A stretch of DNA of 64,000 bases from Flavobacterium cutihirudinis (lineage in GTDB: Bacteria > Bacteroidota > Bacteroidia > Flavobacteriales > Flavobacteriaceae). The translations under genes and the position numbers were made by a program. The stretch covers positions 620,001-684,000 of the forward strand of contig NZ_QRDQ01000009.1 in assembly GCF_003385895.1 (NCBI RefSeq), read 5' to 3'. Below the pieces are notes generated by a model. That model was not told the origin of the DNA, ran no database searches, and saw only the letters and a list, made by a program, of their open reading frames with translations. How positions within the stretch are numbered: position 1 is the first letter of the stretch; each line of letters starts with the position of its first letter. Positions 16,640 through 25,116 of this stretch are shown here, piece after piece.

Positions 16640-16849
16640 ATGAAATATACTTTATTACTACTCTTCGTTTTTTTAACTTCATTTTCTCCACCCGAAACAA
16701 ATGTATTTTTATGCGGCCCAACAGGAGCTAAAAAATACCATTACGATTCAAGTTGTCGCGGATTGAGTGCCTGTCGCCATGAAATCACAAAAGTAACACT
16801 GAAACAAGCACAAGGTTATGGCCTGACGCTTTGTGGATGGGAAGATTAA
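16640..16849 (+). CDS. Small exported Cys protein of CRGLxxC type
   Basis: A 69-residue protein with a signal peptide (MKYTLLLLFVFLTSFS) and a compact mature domain: KYHYDSSCRGLSACRHEITK, then A-x3-G-x3-C. The spacing YH-x4-CRGL-x2-C-x(10)-A-x3-G-x4-C is a recurring small module seen in Bacteroidota and phage proteins, likely a disulfide- or metal-stabilised fold. No function is known to me. It ends the small-gene cluster. Confidence 0.6.
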   Translation: MKYTLLLLFVFLTSFSPPETNVFLCGPTGAKKYHYDSSCRGLSACRHEITKVTLKQAQGYGLTLCGWED

Positions 16850-16964
16850 AAAAATAAGCATTTCATCGTTTTTAAAAGCGCTTCAACCTTATTTAATCAT
16901 TTGATAATAATGACTTTACAATTTATTCACATTAGTTATCGTAATTTGAATAAAACAAAAAGTT

Positions 16965-17048
16965 ATGAAAGTCTTTAATCTAAATTTTCTGGTATCATTC
17001 AAAGAATGGCTTTTTTTAAGAGCTATGCAATCTTCTTTCCTTCATTAA
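16965..17048 (+). CDS. Possible 27-residue peptide
   Basis: An ATG-started frame encodes MKVFNLNFLVSFKEWLFLRA plus seven more residues. It lies alone in the 234-bp gap before the beta-glucosidase gene. It has an amphipathic look but no support beyond an open frame and an AAAAAG stretch before the ATG. It could be chance, a leader peptide, or the remnant of a longer gene. Confidence 0.2.
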   Translation: MKVFNLNFLVSFKEWLFLRAMQSSFLH

Positions 17049-17083
17049 AAAAATCAATTAAAAATCAAGGAACATATAGTTGA

Positions 17084-18445
17084 ATGAATAAAGTCGAAAA
17101 CTCATTTCTAAACAAAAGTCAATTTGGAGAGGATTTCTTGTGGGGTGTTTCTACCGCCGCATTTCAAATTGAAGGTGCTCATGATGCAGACGGAAAAGGT
17201 TCTTCTATCTGGGATGTTTTTACCGCTCAAAAAGGGAAAATCAAAAACGGACATCATGCTGTAACCGCTTGTGATTTCTATAATTCGTATCAAAACGATA
17301 TTGATTTAATCAAAGAATTAAATATCCCGAATTTTAGATTTTCAATCAGCTGGCCACGAATTATGCCTACGGGAACTCATCCTGTTAATCAGGCCGGAAT
17401 TGATTACTACAATAAAATCATTGATTCATTATTGGCACAGGGAATTGAGCCTTGGGTCACACTTTACCATTGGGATTTACCTCATGCGCTCGAAGAAAAA
17501 GGCGGCTGGACAAATCGCGAATCGGTTGCCTGGTTTTCTGATTATGTAGAAATCTGCGCAAAACACTTTGGCGACCGCGTAAAAAACTGGATGGTCATTA
17601 ATGAACCTTCTGTTTTTACCGGAGCCGGTTACTTTCTTGGCATTCATGCACCTGGAAAAAAAGGCATTACCAATTATATAAAAGCAATGCATCATGTAAC
17701 TTTGGCAACTGTTTCAGGTGCAAAAAAGTTAAGAAATAGTATTTCTGACGCCAACATCGGAACTACATTTTCATGCACACATATCGAACCTTTTTCTCAA
17801 AATCAAAAAGATATCGAAGCCGCAAAACGTGTCGATACTTTACTAAACCGTACTTTTATCGAACCTCTTTTGGGACTTGGATATCCGCAGGAAGATTTGC
17901 CGGTTCTAAAAAAACTAAATAATTACATTCTTGAAGATGACAGAAATAATCTCGCTTTCGATTTCGATTTTATTGGTCTTCAATGTTATACGAGAGAAAT
18001 TGTAAAATCGTCTCTATTAATTCCGTATATTGGTGCTGAATTAATAAGCGCCGAAAAAAGAAACGTAATCGCCACCGATATGGGCTGGGAAGTTTATCCT
18101 CCTGCTTTATATCACATTTTAAAACGCTTTAACAGCTACGAAGGCATCCGAAAAATAATAATTACCGAAAATGGTGCAGCATTTCCTGACACCATTACAA
18201 ACGGAAAAGTGTATGATATAAAACGTACACACTTTATTCAGGATCATTTAGAGCAAATTCTAAAAGCAAAAGAAGACGGCTTGAATGTCGATGGCTATTT
18301 TGTCTGGAGTCTGACCGATAATTTCGAATGGGCCGAAGGTTACAATGCCAGATTTGGACTCATTCATGTTGACTTTGAAACCCAAAAAAGAACAATTAAG
18401 CAATCCGGTTTATGGTTTGGAGAATTCTTGTCGCCAAGTAAATAA
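17084..18445 (+). CDS. Beta-glucosidase, glycoside hydrolase family 1
   Basis: A 453-residue cytoplasmic enzyme of normal GH1 length. It begins with the FLWGVSTAAFQIEG signature (residues 18-31). The acid/base Glu174 is in WMVINEPS and the nucleophile Glu362 in IITENGAAF. It should hydrolyse beta-linked disaccharides or aryl-glucosides taken up by the cell. No transporter or polysaccharide-utilisation locus is adjacent. A small membrane protein gene follows at 18497. Confidence 0.93.
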   Translation: MNKVENSFLNKSQFGEDFLWGVSTAAFQIEGAHDADGKGSSIWDVFTAQKGKIKNGHHAVTACDFYNSYQNDIDLIKELNIPNFRFSISWPRIMPTGTHPVNQAGIDYYNKIIDSLLAQGIEPWVTLYHWDLPHALEEKGGWTNRESVAWFSDYVEICAKHFGDRVKNWMVINEPSVFTGAGYFLGIHAPGKKGITNYIKAMHHVTLATVSGAKKLRNSISDANIGTTFSCTHIEPFSQNQKDIEAAKRVDTLLNRTFIEPLLGLGYPQEDLPVLKKLNNYILEDDRNNLAFDFDFIGLQCYTREIVKSSLLIPYIGAELISAEKRNVIATDMGWEVYPPALYHILKRFNSYEGIRKIIITENGAAFPDTITNGKVYDIKRTHFIQDHLEQILKAKEDGLNVDGYFVWSLTDNFEWAEGYNARFGLIHVDFETQKRTIKQSGLWFGEFLSPSK

Positions 18446-18496
18446 GAAATTACAAAACCAGTATTTCGGAATTTTTATACACTTAAATATAAATTT

Positions 18497-18661
18497 ATGG
18501 AAATCAACTGGTACATTTTCACAGGATTACTTACAGCTATTGTTTTATTGGTTACTTTTTTAATCAGACAAAACAAAAAAGACCGCATCAAAATCGAAGA
18601 AGAGCTTAATTATCTGAAAGAAATCGAAGAAGCAGAATTCAACAACGATCTTCATTTATAA
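18497..18661 (+). CDS. Small single-pass membrane protein
   Basis: A 54-residue protein with one N-terminal membrane helix (WYIFTGLLTAIVLLVTFLI) and a charged, helical C-terminal tail rich in Lys and Glu, ending NNDLHL. It is too short for usual ORF calls, but the clean layout and an ATG 51 bp after the beta-glucosidase stop make it likely real. Function unknown. Confidence 0.55.
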   Translation: MEINWYIFTGLLTAIVLLVTFLIRQNKKDRIKIEEELNYLKEIEEAEFNNDLHL

Positions 18662-18678
18662 TAGTAATTAGGAGCTAA

Positions 18679-18751
18679 TCCGGCTATCCGCTATATCTTT
18701 CCTTGCCTAAAGAAGGCAAGCAAAGGATGTCGCTCCTATCCGGGCTAGGGC
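18679..18751 (-). ncRNA. Flavo-1-like structured element, copy 1
   Basis: Read on the minus strand it runs GGATAGGAGCGACATCCTTTG, a variable hairpin (CTTGCC/GGCAAG), then AAAGATATAGCGGATAGCC. The ends pair, with two purine-rich strands (ATAGAAGC-type and GCGGATAG) opposite each other, as in a conserved internal loop. Two more copies occur at 36913-37010 and 44899-44944. It resembles what I recall of the Flavo-1 RNA family; a covariance search is needed. Confidence 0.5.
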
Positions 18752-18799
18752 AATTGTTTTCAAAAGAAGTTTATTTTATCCATTTAAGAGTTTTTGTTT

Positions 18800-18866
18800 G
18801 TCACCCTAAGCGAAGTCGAAGGGTGTACTAATCGGAACGGGGCTTCGACTTCGCTCAGCCTGACAA
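18800..18866. repeat. Palindromic dispersed repeat (GTCACCC...GACTTCGCTCAG)
   Basis: The arms GCGAAGTCGAAG and CTTCGACTTCGC are inverted around a central GGGTG spacer region of about 30 bp, with TGTCACCC and TGACA at the outer ends. This palindrome type is common between genes in Flavobacteriaceae. No transposase is nearby. Confidence 0.7.
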
Positions 18867-18884
18867 TAAAACTACAATTAAAAC

Positions 18885-18915
18885 AAAAAAACTTCCGAAA
18901 TTTTACTTCCGGAAA
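18885..18915 (-). terminator. Probable terminator after the 5'-nucleotidase gene
   Basis: On the minus strand TTTCCGGAA and TTTCGGAAG can pair with one bulge around GTAAAA and are followed by a run of seven T. It lies 35-65 bp beyond the stop codon. Confidence 0.5.
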
Positions 18916-18949
18916 TCCTTTCTTCAAAAAACATTTTATAACCTTCCCG

Positions 18950-19483
18950 TTATAATGTTGCGTTTAAAACTGCAACGGCTTCTTTCCAATTGTTTACTCT
19001 TACATGATGCGTCTGATTTACATTATGAAATGCCTTAAACATTATTGGTTTACCCATACAGTAATCTAAATTTTTACAATGATCATCAATCAGATAATCT
19101 GTATTTATAATTCGCTTGCTGCCACATAAAACAATATTTTCCCATTTAATAAAAGGAAAATGTTCGCCAAGCCATGCTACCTTTTCGGCAAGTGAAACTG
19201 GAAACTCTGTCGCAGCTGAAACTATAAAAATTTCAAAATTTTCTTGTAGTGCAAGTAAACTTTCAACTGCATCGGGCATCACAGGCAAGGTTCTAAAAAA
19301 ATTATCTTTATTTAAAATTCCACGTAATAGATCTCTGTTTCCAAAAGCAATTTCTTCGCTTAATCCCTGAATACTTTCTTTCGTCAAATTTGCTCCGTAT
19401 GCATTATTGTAATGTTCAATTAATTGTGATTCGATATCGGCAAGTACACCATCCATATCTATTGCAATAGTTTTCTTCTTCAT
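18950..19483 (-). CDS. 5'(3')-deoxyribonucleotidase-like HAD phosphatase
   Basis: A 177-residue HAD-superfamily enzyme of the NT5C type (PF06941). The first motif AIDMDGVLAD gives nucleophile Asp9 and acid Asp11. FIVSAATEFP provides motif II and the later YLIDDHCKNL the metal-binding motif IV. It should dephosphorylate deoxynucleoside monophosphates in the cytoplasm. The ATG at 19483 is chosen; longer versions would run into the shared promoter region. It is divergent from a DeoR-type regulator 88 bp away, which often signals that the regulator controls it. Confidence 0.82.
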   Translation of the reverse strand: MKKKTIAIDMDGVLADIESQLIEHYNNAYGANLTKESIQGLSEEIAFGNRDLLRGILNKDNFFRTLPVMPDAVESLLALQENFEIFIVSAATEFPVSLAEKVAWLGEHFPFIKWENIVLCGSKRIINTDYLIDDHCKNLDYCMGKPIMFKAFHNVNQTHHVRVNNWKEAVAVLNATL

Positions 19484-19517
19484 TGTATTTTTATTTTGCG
19501 GTAAAATTATGCAAAAG

Positions 19518-19553
19518 TTGCAACATATTGCAAATTTTATTTTATTTTTGCAA
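19518..19553 (+). promoter_or_regulatory. Promoter with three phased TTGCAA sites
   Basis: The palindromic hexamer TTGCAA occurs at 19518-19523, 19528-19533 and 19548-19553, spaced 10 and 20 bp apart, i.e. on one face of the helix. TATTTTTG at 19543-19550 fits the -7 consensus, and the TTG of the first hexamer lies 22 bp before it, as a -33 element should. Two hexamers therefore overlap core promoter elements of the DeoR gene, as expected for autoregulation. The divergent 5'-nucleotidase gene could share the sites. Confidence 0.6.
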
Positions 19554-19571
19554 TATAAAACCGCAAACACA

Positions 19572-20321
19572 ATGAAAAAGGAAGAACGTCAACAAGCAAT
19601 TTTAGAATATCTGGCAAAAGAACATCGTGTAACCTCAATAGAATTAAGTGAATATTTGAATGTTTCAGAAGATACTATCAGACGCGATTTAAAAGAACTT
19701 TCAGATCAGGGACTTTTAAAAGCTGTACGAGGCGGTGCAGTTGCACCATCTCCTATTCCTTTGCATTATCGAAAAAGAGAAAAACATGATATCGAAAACA
19801 AAAAAATTATTGCTCAAAAAGCTATTTCGTATCTAAAAGACGGGCAGGTTGTCTTTATAGATGGCGGAACAACTTCTTTGGCTTTAGTGGCCAGTTTTCC
19901 TTATGATTTAAAATTAACTGTTATTACAAACAGTTTTCCTGTTGCATCATTAGTTGAAGATTTACCCAATATTGATTTGATTTTTGCAGGCGGAAAAATG
20001 TGCAAAACCTCTTTTACAACCTCAAGTATTGAAACAATAGATTTTTTTAGAAATTTCAGGGCTGATATCTGTATTTTGGGAATCTGCAGTATTCATCATG
20101 AGCGAGGACTTACTGGTATTTTATACGACGATTCTCAAATTAAAAAGAATATGGTTCAGAACTCAAATTTTGTAATTGCATTGAGTTCCAGTGAGAAGAT
20201 AGAAACTGCCGAATCTTATTTTGTTTGTCCCTTAAAAGACATTAATGTATTGGTTACCAACATTAGTTCAGATGATGAAATTCTAAAACCTTATAAAAAT
20301 ACTGGCCTGACTATTCTCTAG
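19572..20321 (+). CDS. DeoR/GlpR family transcriptional regulator
   Basis: A 249-residue regulator. The N-terminal DeoR helix-turn-helix reads QQAILEYLAKEHRVTSIELS, NVSEDTIRRDLKELSDQGLL, RGGAV. The C-terminal DeoRC sugar-phosphate sensing domain has VFIDGGTTSLALV and ITNSFPVA. Such proteins usually repress sugar or nucleoside genes and release DNA on binding a phosphorylated sugar. The ATG at 19572 is used; an earlier non-ATG start would read through the promoter. It is divergent from the 5'-nucleotidase gene. Confidence 0.9.
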   Translation: MKKEERQQAILEYLAKEHRVTSIELSEYLNVSEDTIRRDLKELSDQGLLKAVRGGAVAPSPIPLHYRKREKHDIENKKIIAQKAISYLKDGQVVFIDGGTTSLALVASFPYDLKLTVITNSFPVASLVEDLPNIDLIFAGGKMCKTSFTTSSIETIDFFRNFRADICILGICSIHHERGLTGILYDDSQIKKNMVQNSNFVIALSSSEKIETAESYFVCPLKDINVLVTNISSDDEILKPYKNTGLTIL

Positions 20322-20326
20322 AAAAT

Positions 20327-20361
20327 AAAAAAACCTCCCAGAATTTCACTTCTGAGAGGCA
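20327..20361 (-). terminator. Terminator of the RND efflux operon
   Basis: On the minus strand CCTCTCAGAA and TTCTGGGAGG pair around GTGAAA and are followed by seven T. It could also slow transcription from the DeoR gene on the plus strand, but the T tract marks the minus strand. Confidence 0.8.
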
Positions 20362-20389
20362 TCTACTAATAACTAATTAAAATGGTATT

Positions 20390-21829
20390 CTACTTCCAAC
20401 CTCCGCCTAGGTCTCTGTAAACATGAACCGCAGCGTTAAGTTGTTCTTTTTTAGTATCGATCAATTCTAAATTTGCTTCTAATGCGTCGCGTTGCGTCAT
20501 TAAAACTTCAAAATAATCTACACGTGCCGATTTAAACAAATCATTCGATACATCAATTGATTTGTTTAATGCATCAACCTGTTGTGATTTTAAATCATAA
20601 CCTTTTTGCAGATTATCAATCTTAGAAAGCTGATTAGATACTTCTAAATAAGCGTTTAAAATCGTTTTATCATAATTATATAATGCCTGAAGTTGTCTTG
20701 CATTTGCGCTTGCGAACTCAGCTTTAATTGCATTTCTGTTAATCAGCGGTGCTGCAAGATCTCCTGCTAATGAATATAAAAGAGATTCTGGCATTGTAAA
20801 TAAATAAGAAGGTTTAAAAGCATTTACTCCTATCGCTGCTGTAATATCCAAAGAAGGATAAAATTCTGCACGAGCTACTTTTACATCTAATTTTGCCGCA
20901 ACCAATTCTAATTCTGCCTGCTTAACATCAGGACGATTCATCAATAATTGAGATGGAATCCCGGCACTTACTGAACCTGGTAATAAAGTCAGGAATTTAG
21001 TATTTGTTCTTTTAATTTCCTGCGGATAACGTCCTAACAAGAAATTAATTTTATTCTCTGTTTCTTTAATCTGCTGTAAAATATCAAACTCCATGCTTTT
21101 TGAAGTCAAAACTTCAGCTTCAAACTTTTTAACACCAAGTTCAGTTGCTCTTGCAGCCTGCTTTTGAATTTTCACAATCTCCAAAGCATTACTTTGCAAA
21201 GTAATCGTTTGTTTTACAATATCAAGCTGACTGTCTAAAGCCAATAATTCATAATAAGAATCGGCTACTTCAGCAATAAGATTGGTAACTACAAAGTTTT
21301 TACCTTCAACAGTTGCTAAATATCTGCTTACAGCTGCTTTTTTAGAATTGCGTAGTTTTTTCCAGATATCCACTTCCCAGTTTGCGTAAGCAGAAATGGT
21401 AAAATCACCAAGCGGATCTGGCGTTTCAACGCCCGGTTTAATCTCAGTAGTGGCATCACCAGCACCTTGGCTGGTATACCTTCCTACTTTTTCTACTCCA
21501 GCTCCGGCACGAACACCAACTTGCGGCAATAAAAGCCCTTTACGAACTCGAACGTCATTCTTTGCGATTTCGATTTCCTGCAGCGTCATGTTTAACTCCT
21601 GATTGTTTTTCAGGGCCACATCAATCAAATCAACAAGGTTTTGATCCTTAAAGAACTCATTCCATTTTACAGTTGATGTATTGATTGTATCCTGAGTGGC
21701 AGCAGCACCAAATGATTGCGGAACCGGTGCACTGGCAGTTGCTGTCTCAGCAACAGGAGCTTTACAGCTCACTGCAGCAAGACATAATCCCAATACGGCA
21801 CTATATTTATATACTTTTAATTTATACAT
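20390..21829 (-). CDS. Outer-membrane efflux lipoprotein, OprM/NodT type
   Basis: A 479-residue outer-membrane channel lipoprotein. The signal peptide ends in AAVSCKAP with a lipobox Cys, and two OEP domains follow. Features of the NodT group are seen, such as SAGIPSQLLMNRPDVKQAELEL and the final VHVYRDLGGGW. The ATG at 21829 overlaps the last codons of the RND permease gene by 8 bp, showing translational coupling. It is the exit duct for the AcrA/AcrB-type proteins encoded upstream. Confidence 0.9.
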   Translation of the reverse strand: MYKLKVYKYSAVLGLCLAAVSCKAPVAETATASAPVPQSFGAAATQDTINTSTVKWNEFFKDQNLVDLIDVALKNNQELNMTLQEIEIAKNDVRVRKGLLLPQVGVRAGAGVEKVGRYTSQGAGDATTEIKPGVETPDPLGDFTISAYANWEVDIWKKLRNSKKAAVSRYLATVEGKNFVVTNLIAEVADSYYELLALDSQLDIVKQTITLQSNALEIVKIQKQAARATELGVKKFEAEVLTSKSMEFDILQQIKETENKINFLLGRYPQEIKRTNTKFLTLLPGSVSAGIPSQLLMNRPDVKQAELELVAAKLDVKVARAEFYPSLDITAAIGVNAFKPSYLFTMPESLLYSLAGDLAAPLINRNAIKAEFASANARQLQALYNYDKTILNAYLEVSNQLSKIDNLQKGYDLKSQQVDALNKSIDVSNDLFKSARVDYFEVLMTQRDALEANLELIDTKKEQLNAAVHVYRDLGGGWK

Positions 21830-24800
21830 GATTGTTGTCAATTTCTTCAGTTAATGGATTCTCTTCTTCATGTTTTACCAGTTTATGTTTCTCGGCAATT
21901 CGTCCAAAAATGTAATACAATCCCGGAATTAAGAATACCCCACAAATCGTTCCGATAAGCATACCTCCAGCTGCTGCGGTACCAATTGTTCTGTTACCAA
22001 TTTTACCTGGACCAGTTGCAAAAGCAAGCGGAAGCAAACCAGCAATAAACGCAAATGAAGTCATCAAAATAGGACGGAACCTTGCTTTTGCTCCTTCCAT
22101 AGCTGCTTCAAAAACTGTTTTTCCTGCTGCGTGTCTTTGAATCGCAAACTCTACAATCAATACGGCATTTTTACCTAATAAACCAATAAGCATTACCATG
22201 GCAACCTGAGCGTAAATATTGTTTTCTAATCCTGTAATTTTCAATAAAAGGAAAGCTCCAAAAATACCCGCTGGTAAAGAAAGAATTACTGATAATGGCA
22301 AAATAAAACTCTCATATTGCGCTGCTAAAACCAAGTAAACAAATCCTAAACAGATCAAGAATACCCAAATCGCCTGATTCCCCTGAGCAACCTCATCGGC
22401 AGAAATACCTGCCCAGTCAATGTCATATCCACGAGGCAATTTTTTAGCTGCAACTTCCTGAATTACTTTAATTGCTGTACCAGAACTATATCCTGGAGCA
22501 GCTCCTCCACTAATCTCAGTTGAGTTGTACATATTGTGTCTCGTGATTTCTGAAAGTCCGTAAACCTTTTCTAATTTCATAAAAGCAGAAAACGGAACCA
22601 TTTCATCACGATTGTTTTTTACATACAGCTTTAAAATATCATCTGGCTGCGCACGATATTCTGGCGAAGCCTGAACGATTACTTTATAGTTGATTCCGTA
22701 TTTAATGAAACTGATTTCATAGTTACTACCTACAAGAGTTGACAAAGTATTCATCGCGTTTTCGATAGAAACACCTTTTTGCTGTGCCAAATCGTTATCG
22801 ACTTTCATCATATATTGAGGGAAACTCGCACTAAAGAAACTAAATACGTTCGATAATTCCGGACGTTTGTTTAATTCTTCAACGAATTCTTTGTTCACAG
22901 CTTCCATTTTTTTGAAGTCACCAGAACCGGTTTTATCCAATAAACGAAGCTCAAATCCTCCTGCTGCTCCATATCCTGGTACTGCAGGCGGTTGGAAAAA
23001 CTCAATATTGGCACCCGGAATATCTTTTGATTTTTCTTCCAGTTCGGTCATAATTTCCTGAACTGACTGTTTACGGTCATTCCAATCTTCTAAGTTAACC
23101 AAACATGTTCCGGCGTTAGATCCTGTCCCTTCTGTCAAAATTTCGTAACCTGCTAACGAAGAAACTGATTTTACACCTTCTACACTTTCAGATATTTTCT
23201 GCAATTTCTCAGCAATATTATTTGTACGCTCTAAAGATGAACCTGGAGGTGTCTGGATAATAGCATAAAACATTCCCTGATCCTCATTCGGAATAAATCC
23301 TGAAGGTACTGTGCTACTAATAAACCAAGTTCCGATACAGAAACCAATTAAAGCTGCAAATGTAACAACGCGTCTGTCAACGATTTTTCCTAACACATTT
23401 TGGTATTTGCCCTGTGCCAAGTTGAACTTTTCGTTAAAAGCATCAATAAATCTATTTACTGGCGTTTTCTTTTTAGGAGTTCCATGGTTGTTTTTCAACA
23501 TCATTGCACAAAGTGCCGGCGTTAAAGTCAAAGCCACAATACCAGAAAGAATAATTGCAGTTGCCATTGTAATCGAGAACTGTCTGTAGAAAACTCCAAC
23601 CGGACCTGACATAAACGCCACCGGAATAAATACCGCGGCCATTAAGAATGTAATTGCCACAATTGCTCCAGCAATCTCGTGCATCGCTTTTTTAGTCGCT
23701 TTAAGCGGAGAAAGATGCTCTTCTTCCATCTTGGCGTGAACGGCCTCGATTACCACAATCGCATCATCGACGACGACTCCAATTGCTAATACCAAAGCAA
23801 ACAACGTAATTAAGTTCAATGAAATATCAAAGAAAGTCATGAACACAAATGTTCCAACCAATGATACTGGTACCGCAATTGCAGGAATAATAGTCGAACG
23901 CCAGTCTCCTAAGAACAGGAATACTACTAAACCTACCAAGATAAATGCTTCAACAAGCGTGTGAATTACTTTTTCAATCGAAGCGTCAAGGAATTTAGAA
24001 ACGTCATAAGAGATTTCGTAATCCATTCCTTTTGGAAATTTCTGTTTGATTTTTTCCAATTTCGCTTTTACATCTTCAATAACCTGATTTGCGTTACTTC
24101 CAAAAGACTGTTTTAATACAATCGCAGCAGAAGGTCTTCCATTCAAATTAGAATAAATATCATACATTGAACTTCCAAATTCAACATTGGCAATATCTTT
24201 CAAACGTAAAAGTTCGCCATTTGGATTTGAACGGACTACAATATTTCCGTATTGTTCTTTCGTTGTAAAACGTCCAGAATATTTTAATACGTACTCAAAA
24301 GCCTGAGAACGTTTTCCAGAACTTTCACCTGTTTTACCTGGCGAAGCTTCCAAACTCTGACTAGATAATGCTTCCATTACCTCATCAGCAGATATTTTGT
24401 AGGCTAACATACGATCTGGTTTTAACCAAATACGCATTGCATATTCACGTGTTCCTAAGATATCTCCAGATCCAATTCCATTTACCCTTTTTAATTCTGA
24501 TAATACGTTGATATCTGCGTAGTTGTAAAGGAACTTCATGTCAGTATTTTTATCTGTACTGTAAAGATTCACGTACATCAACATACTCGGAACCTCACGC
24601 GTAATCTTAACACCTTCACGAACTACCAAAGGAGGAAGTTTATTAGTAACCGAAGCCACACGGTTTTGAACGTTAATTGCAGCTTGATTTGGATCTGTAC
24701 CTAAATTAAATACAACCTGAATACTTGCTTCACCATCATTTCCGGCATCAGAAGTCATGTATTTCATTCCAGGAACACCATTTAAGGCTCTTTCCAACGG

Positions 24801-24989
24801 AATAACAACCGACTTGATCATCAATTCACCATTCGACCCAGGGTAATCCGCTGTAACGTTTACCATTGGAGGAGAAATAGAAGGGAACTGAGTAATTGGT
24901 AAATTCAATACCGACAATACCCCTAAAAAGACAATTATCAGCGATATTACTATCGACAGAACAGGTCTTTGAATAAATTTATTAAACAT
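21822..24989 (-). CDS. RND multidrug efflux permease, HAE1/AcrB type
   Basis: A 1055-residue proton-driven inner-membrane pump of full length. It begins MFNKFIQRPVLSIVISLIIV, a typical HAE1 start, and has the proton-relay Asp408-Asp409 in GVVVDDAIVVIE, the F-x-P-AGIFGA region and a final twelve-helix layout with two large periplasmic loops. It would expel hydrophobic drugs, detergents or bile-like compounds with the adjacent adaptor and channel. It lies 127 bp after the adaptor gene; a heptamer inverted repeat fills that gap. Confidence 0.93.
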   Translation of the reverse strand: MFNKFIQRPVLSIVISLIIVFLGVLSVLNLPITQFPSISPPMVNVTADYPGSNGELMIKSVVIPLERALNGVPGMKYMTSDAGNDGEASIQVVFNLGTDPNQAAINVQNRVASVTNKLPPLVVREGVKITREVPSMLMYVNLYSTDKNTDMKFLYNYADINVLSELKRVNGIGSGDILGTREYAMRIWLKPDRMLAYKISADEVMEALSSQSLEASPGKTGESSGKRSQAFEYVLKYSGRFTTKEQYGNIVVRSNPNGELLRLKDIANVEFGSSMYDIYSNLNGRPSAAIVLKQSFGSNANQVIEDVKAKLEKIKQKFPKGMDYEISYDVSKFLDASIEKVIHTLVEAFILVGLVVFLFLGDWRSTIIPAIAVPVSLVGTFVFMTFFDISLNLITLFALVLAIGVVVDDAIVVIEAVHAKMEEEHLSPLKATKKAMHEIAGAIVAITFLMAAVFIPVAFMSGPVGVFYRQFSITMATAIILSGIVALTLTPALCAMMLKNNHGTPKKKTPVNRFIDAFNEKFNLAQGKYQNVLGKIVDRRVVTFAALIGFCIGTWFISSTVPSGFIPNEDQGMFYAIIQTPPGSSLERTNNIAEKLQKISESVEGVKSVSSLAGYEILTEGTGSNAGTCLVNLEDWNDRKQSVQEIMTELEEKSKDIPGANIEFFQPPAVPGYGAAGGFELRLLDKTGSGDFKKMEAVNKEFVEELNKRPELSNVFSFFSASFPQYMMKVDNDLAQQKGVSIENAMNTLSTLVGSNYEISFIKYGINYKVIVQASPEYRAQPDDILKLYVKNNRDEMVPFSAFMKLEKVYGLSEITRHNMYNSTEISGGAAPGYSSGTAIKVIQEVAAKKLPRGYDIDWAGISADEVAQGNQAIWVFLICLGFVYLVLAAQYESFILPLSVILSLPAGIFGAFLLLKITGLENNIYAQVAMVMLIGLLGKNAVLIVEFAIQRHAAGKTVFEAAMEGAKARFRPILMTSFAFIAGLLPLAFATGPGKIGNRTIGTAAAGGMLIGTICGVFLIPGLYYIFGRIAEKHKLVKHEEENPLTEEIDNNHV

Positions 24990-25028
24990 TTTTATTTTTT
25001 TTAATGATTAAAACCAATTGAAAGTTTA

Positions 25029-25102
25029 AAGTGTTTCAGGTTTCAGGTTTCAAGTTTCAAGTTTCAAGTTTCATCCGAACGTGAAACTTGAAATCTGAAA
25101 CA
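25029..25102. repeat. Heptamer GTTTCAA/G array forming an inverted repeat
   Basis: GTTTCAGGTTTCAG and several GTTTCAA units run rightward, then after TCCGAACG the reverse complement units (TGAAACTTGAAA, CTGAAACAC) follow. The unit is 7 bp. As RNA the two halves would form a hairpin of about 20 bp between the adaptor and permease genes, which might trim or uncouple their mRNA. The same unit recurs at 50114-50215. Confidence 0.8.
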
Positions 25103-25116
25103 CTTTTAAACAAAAT

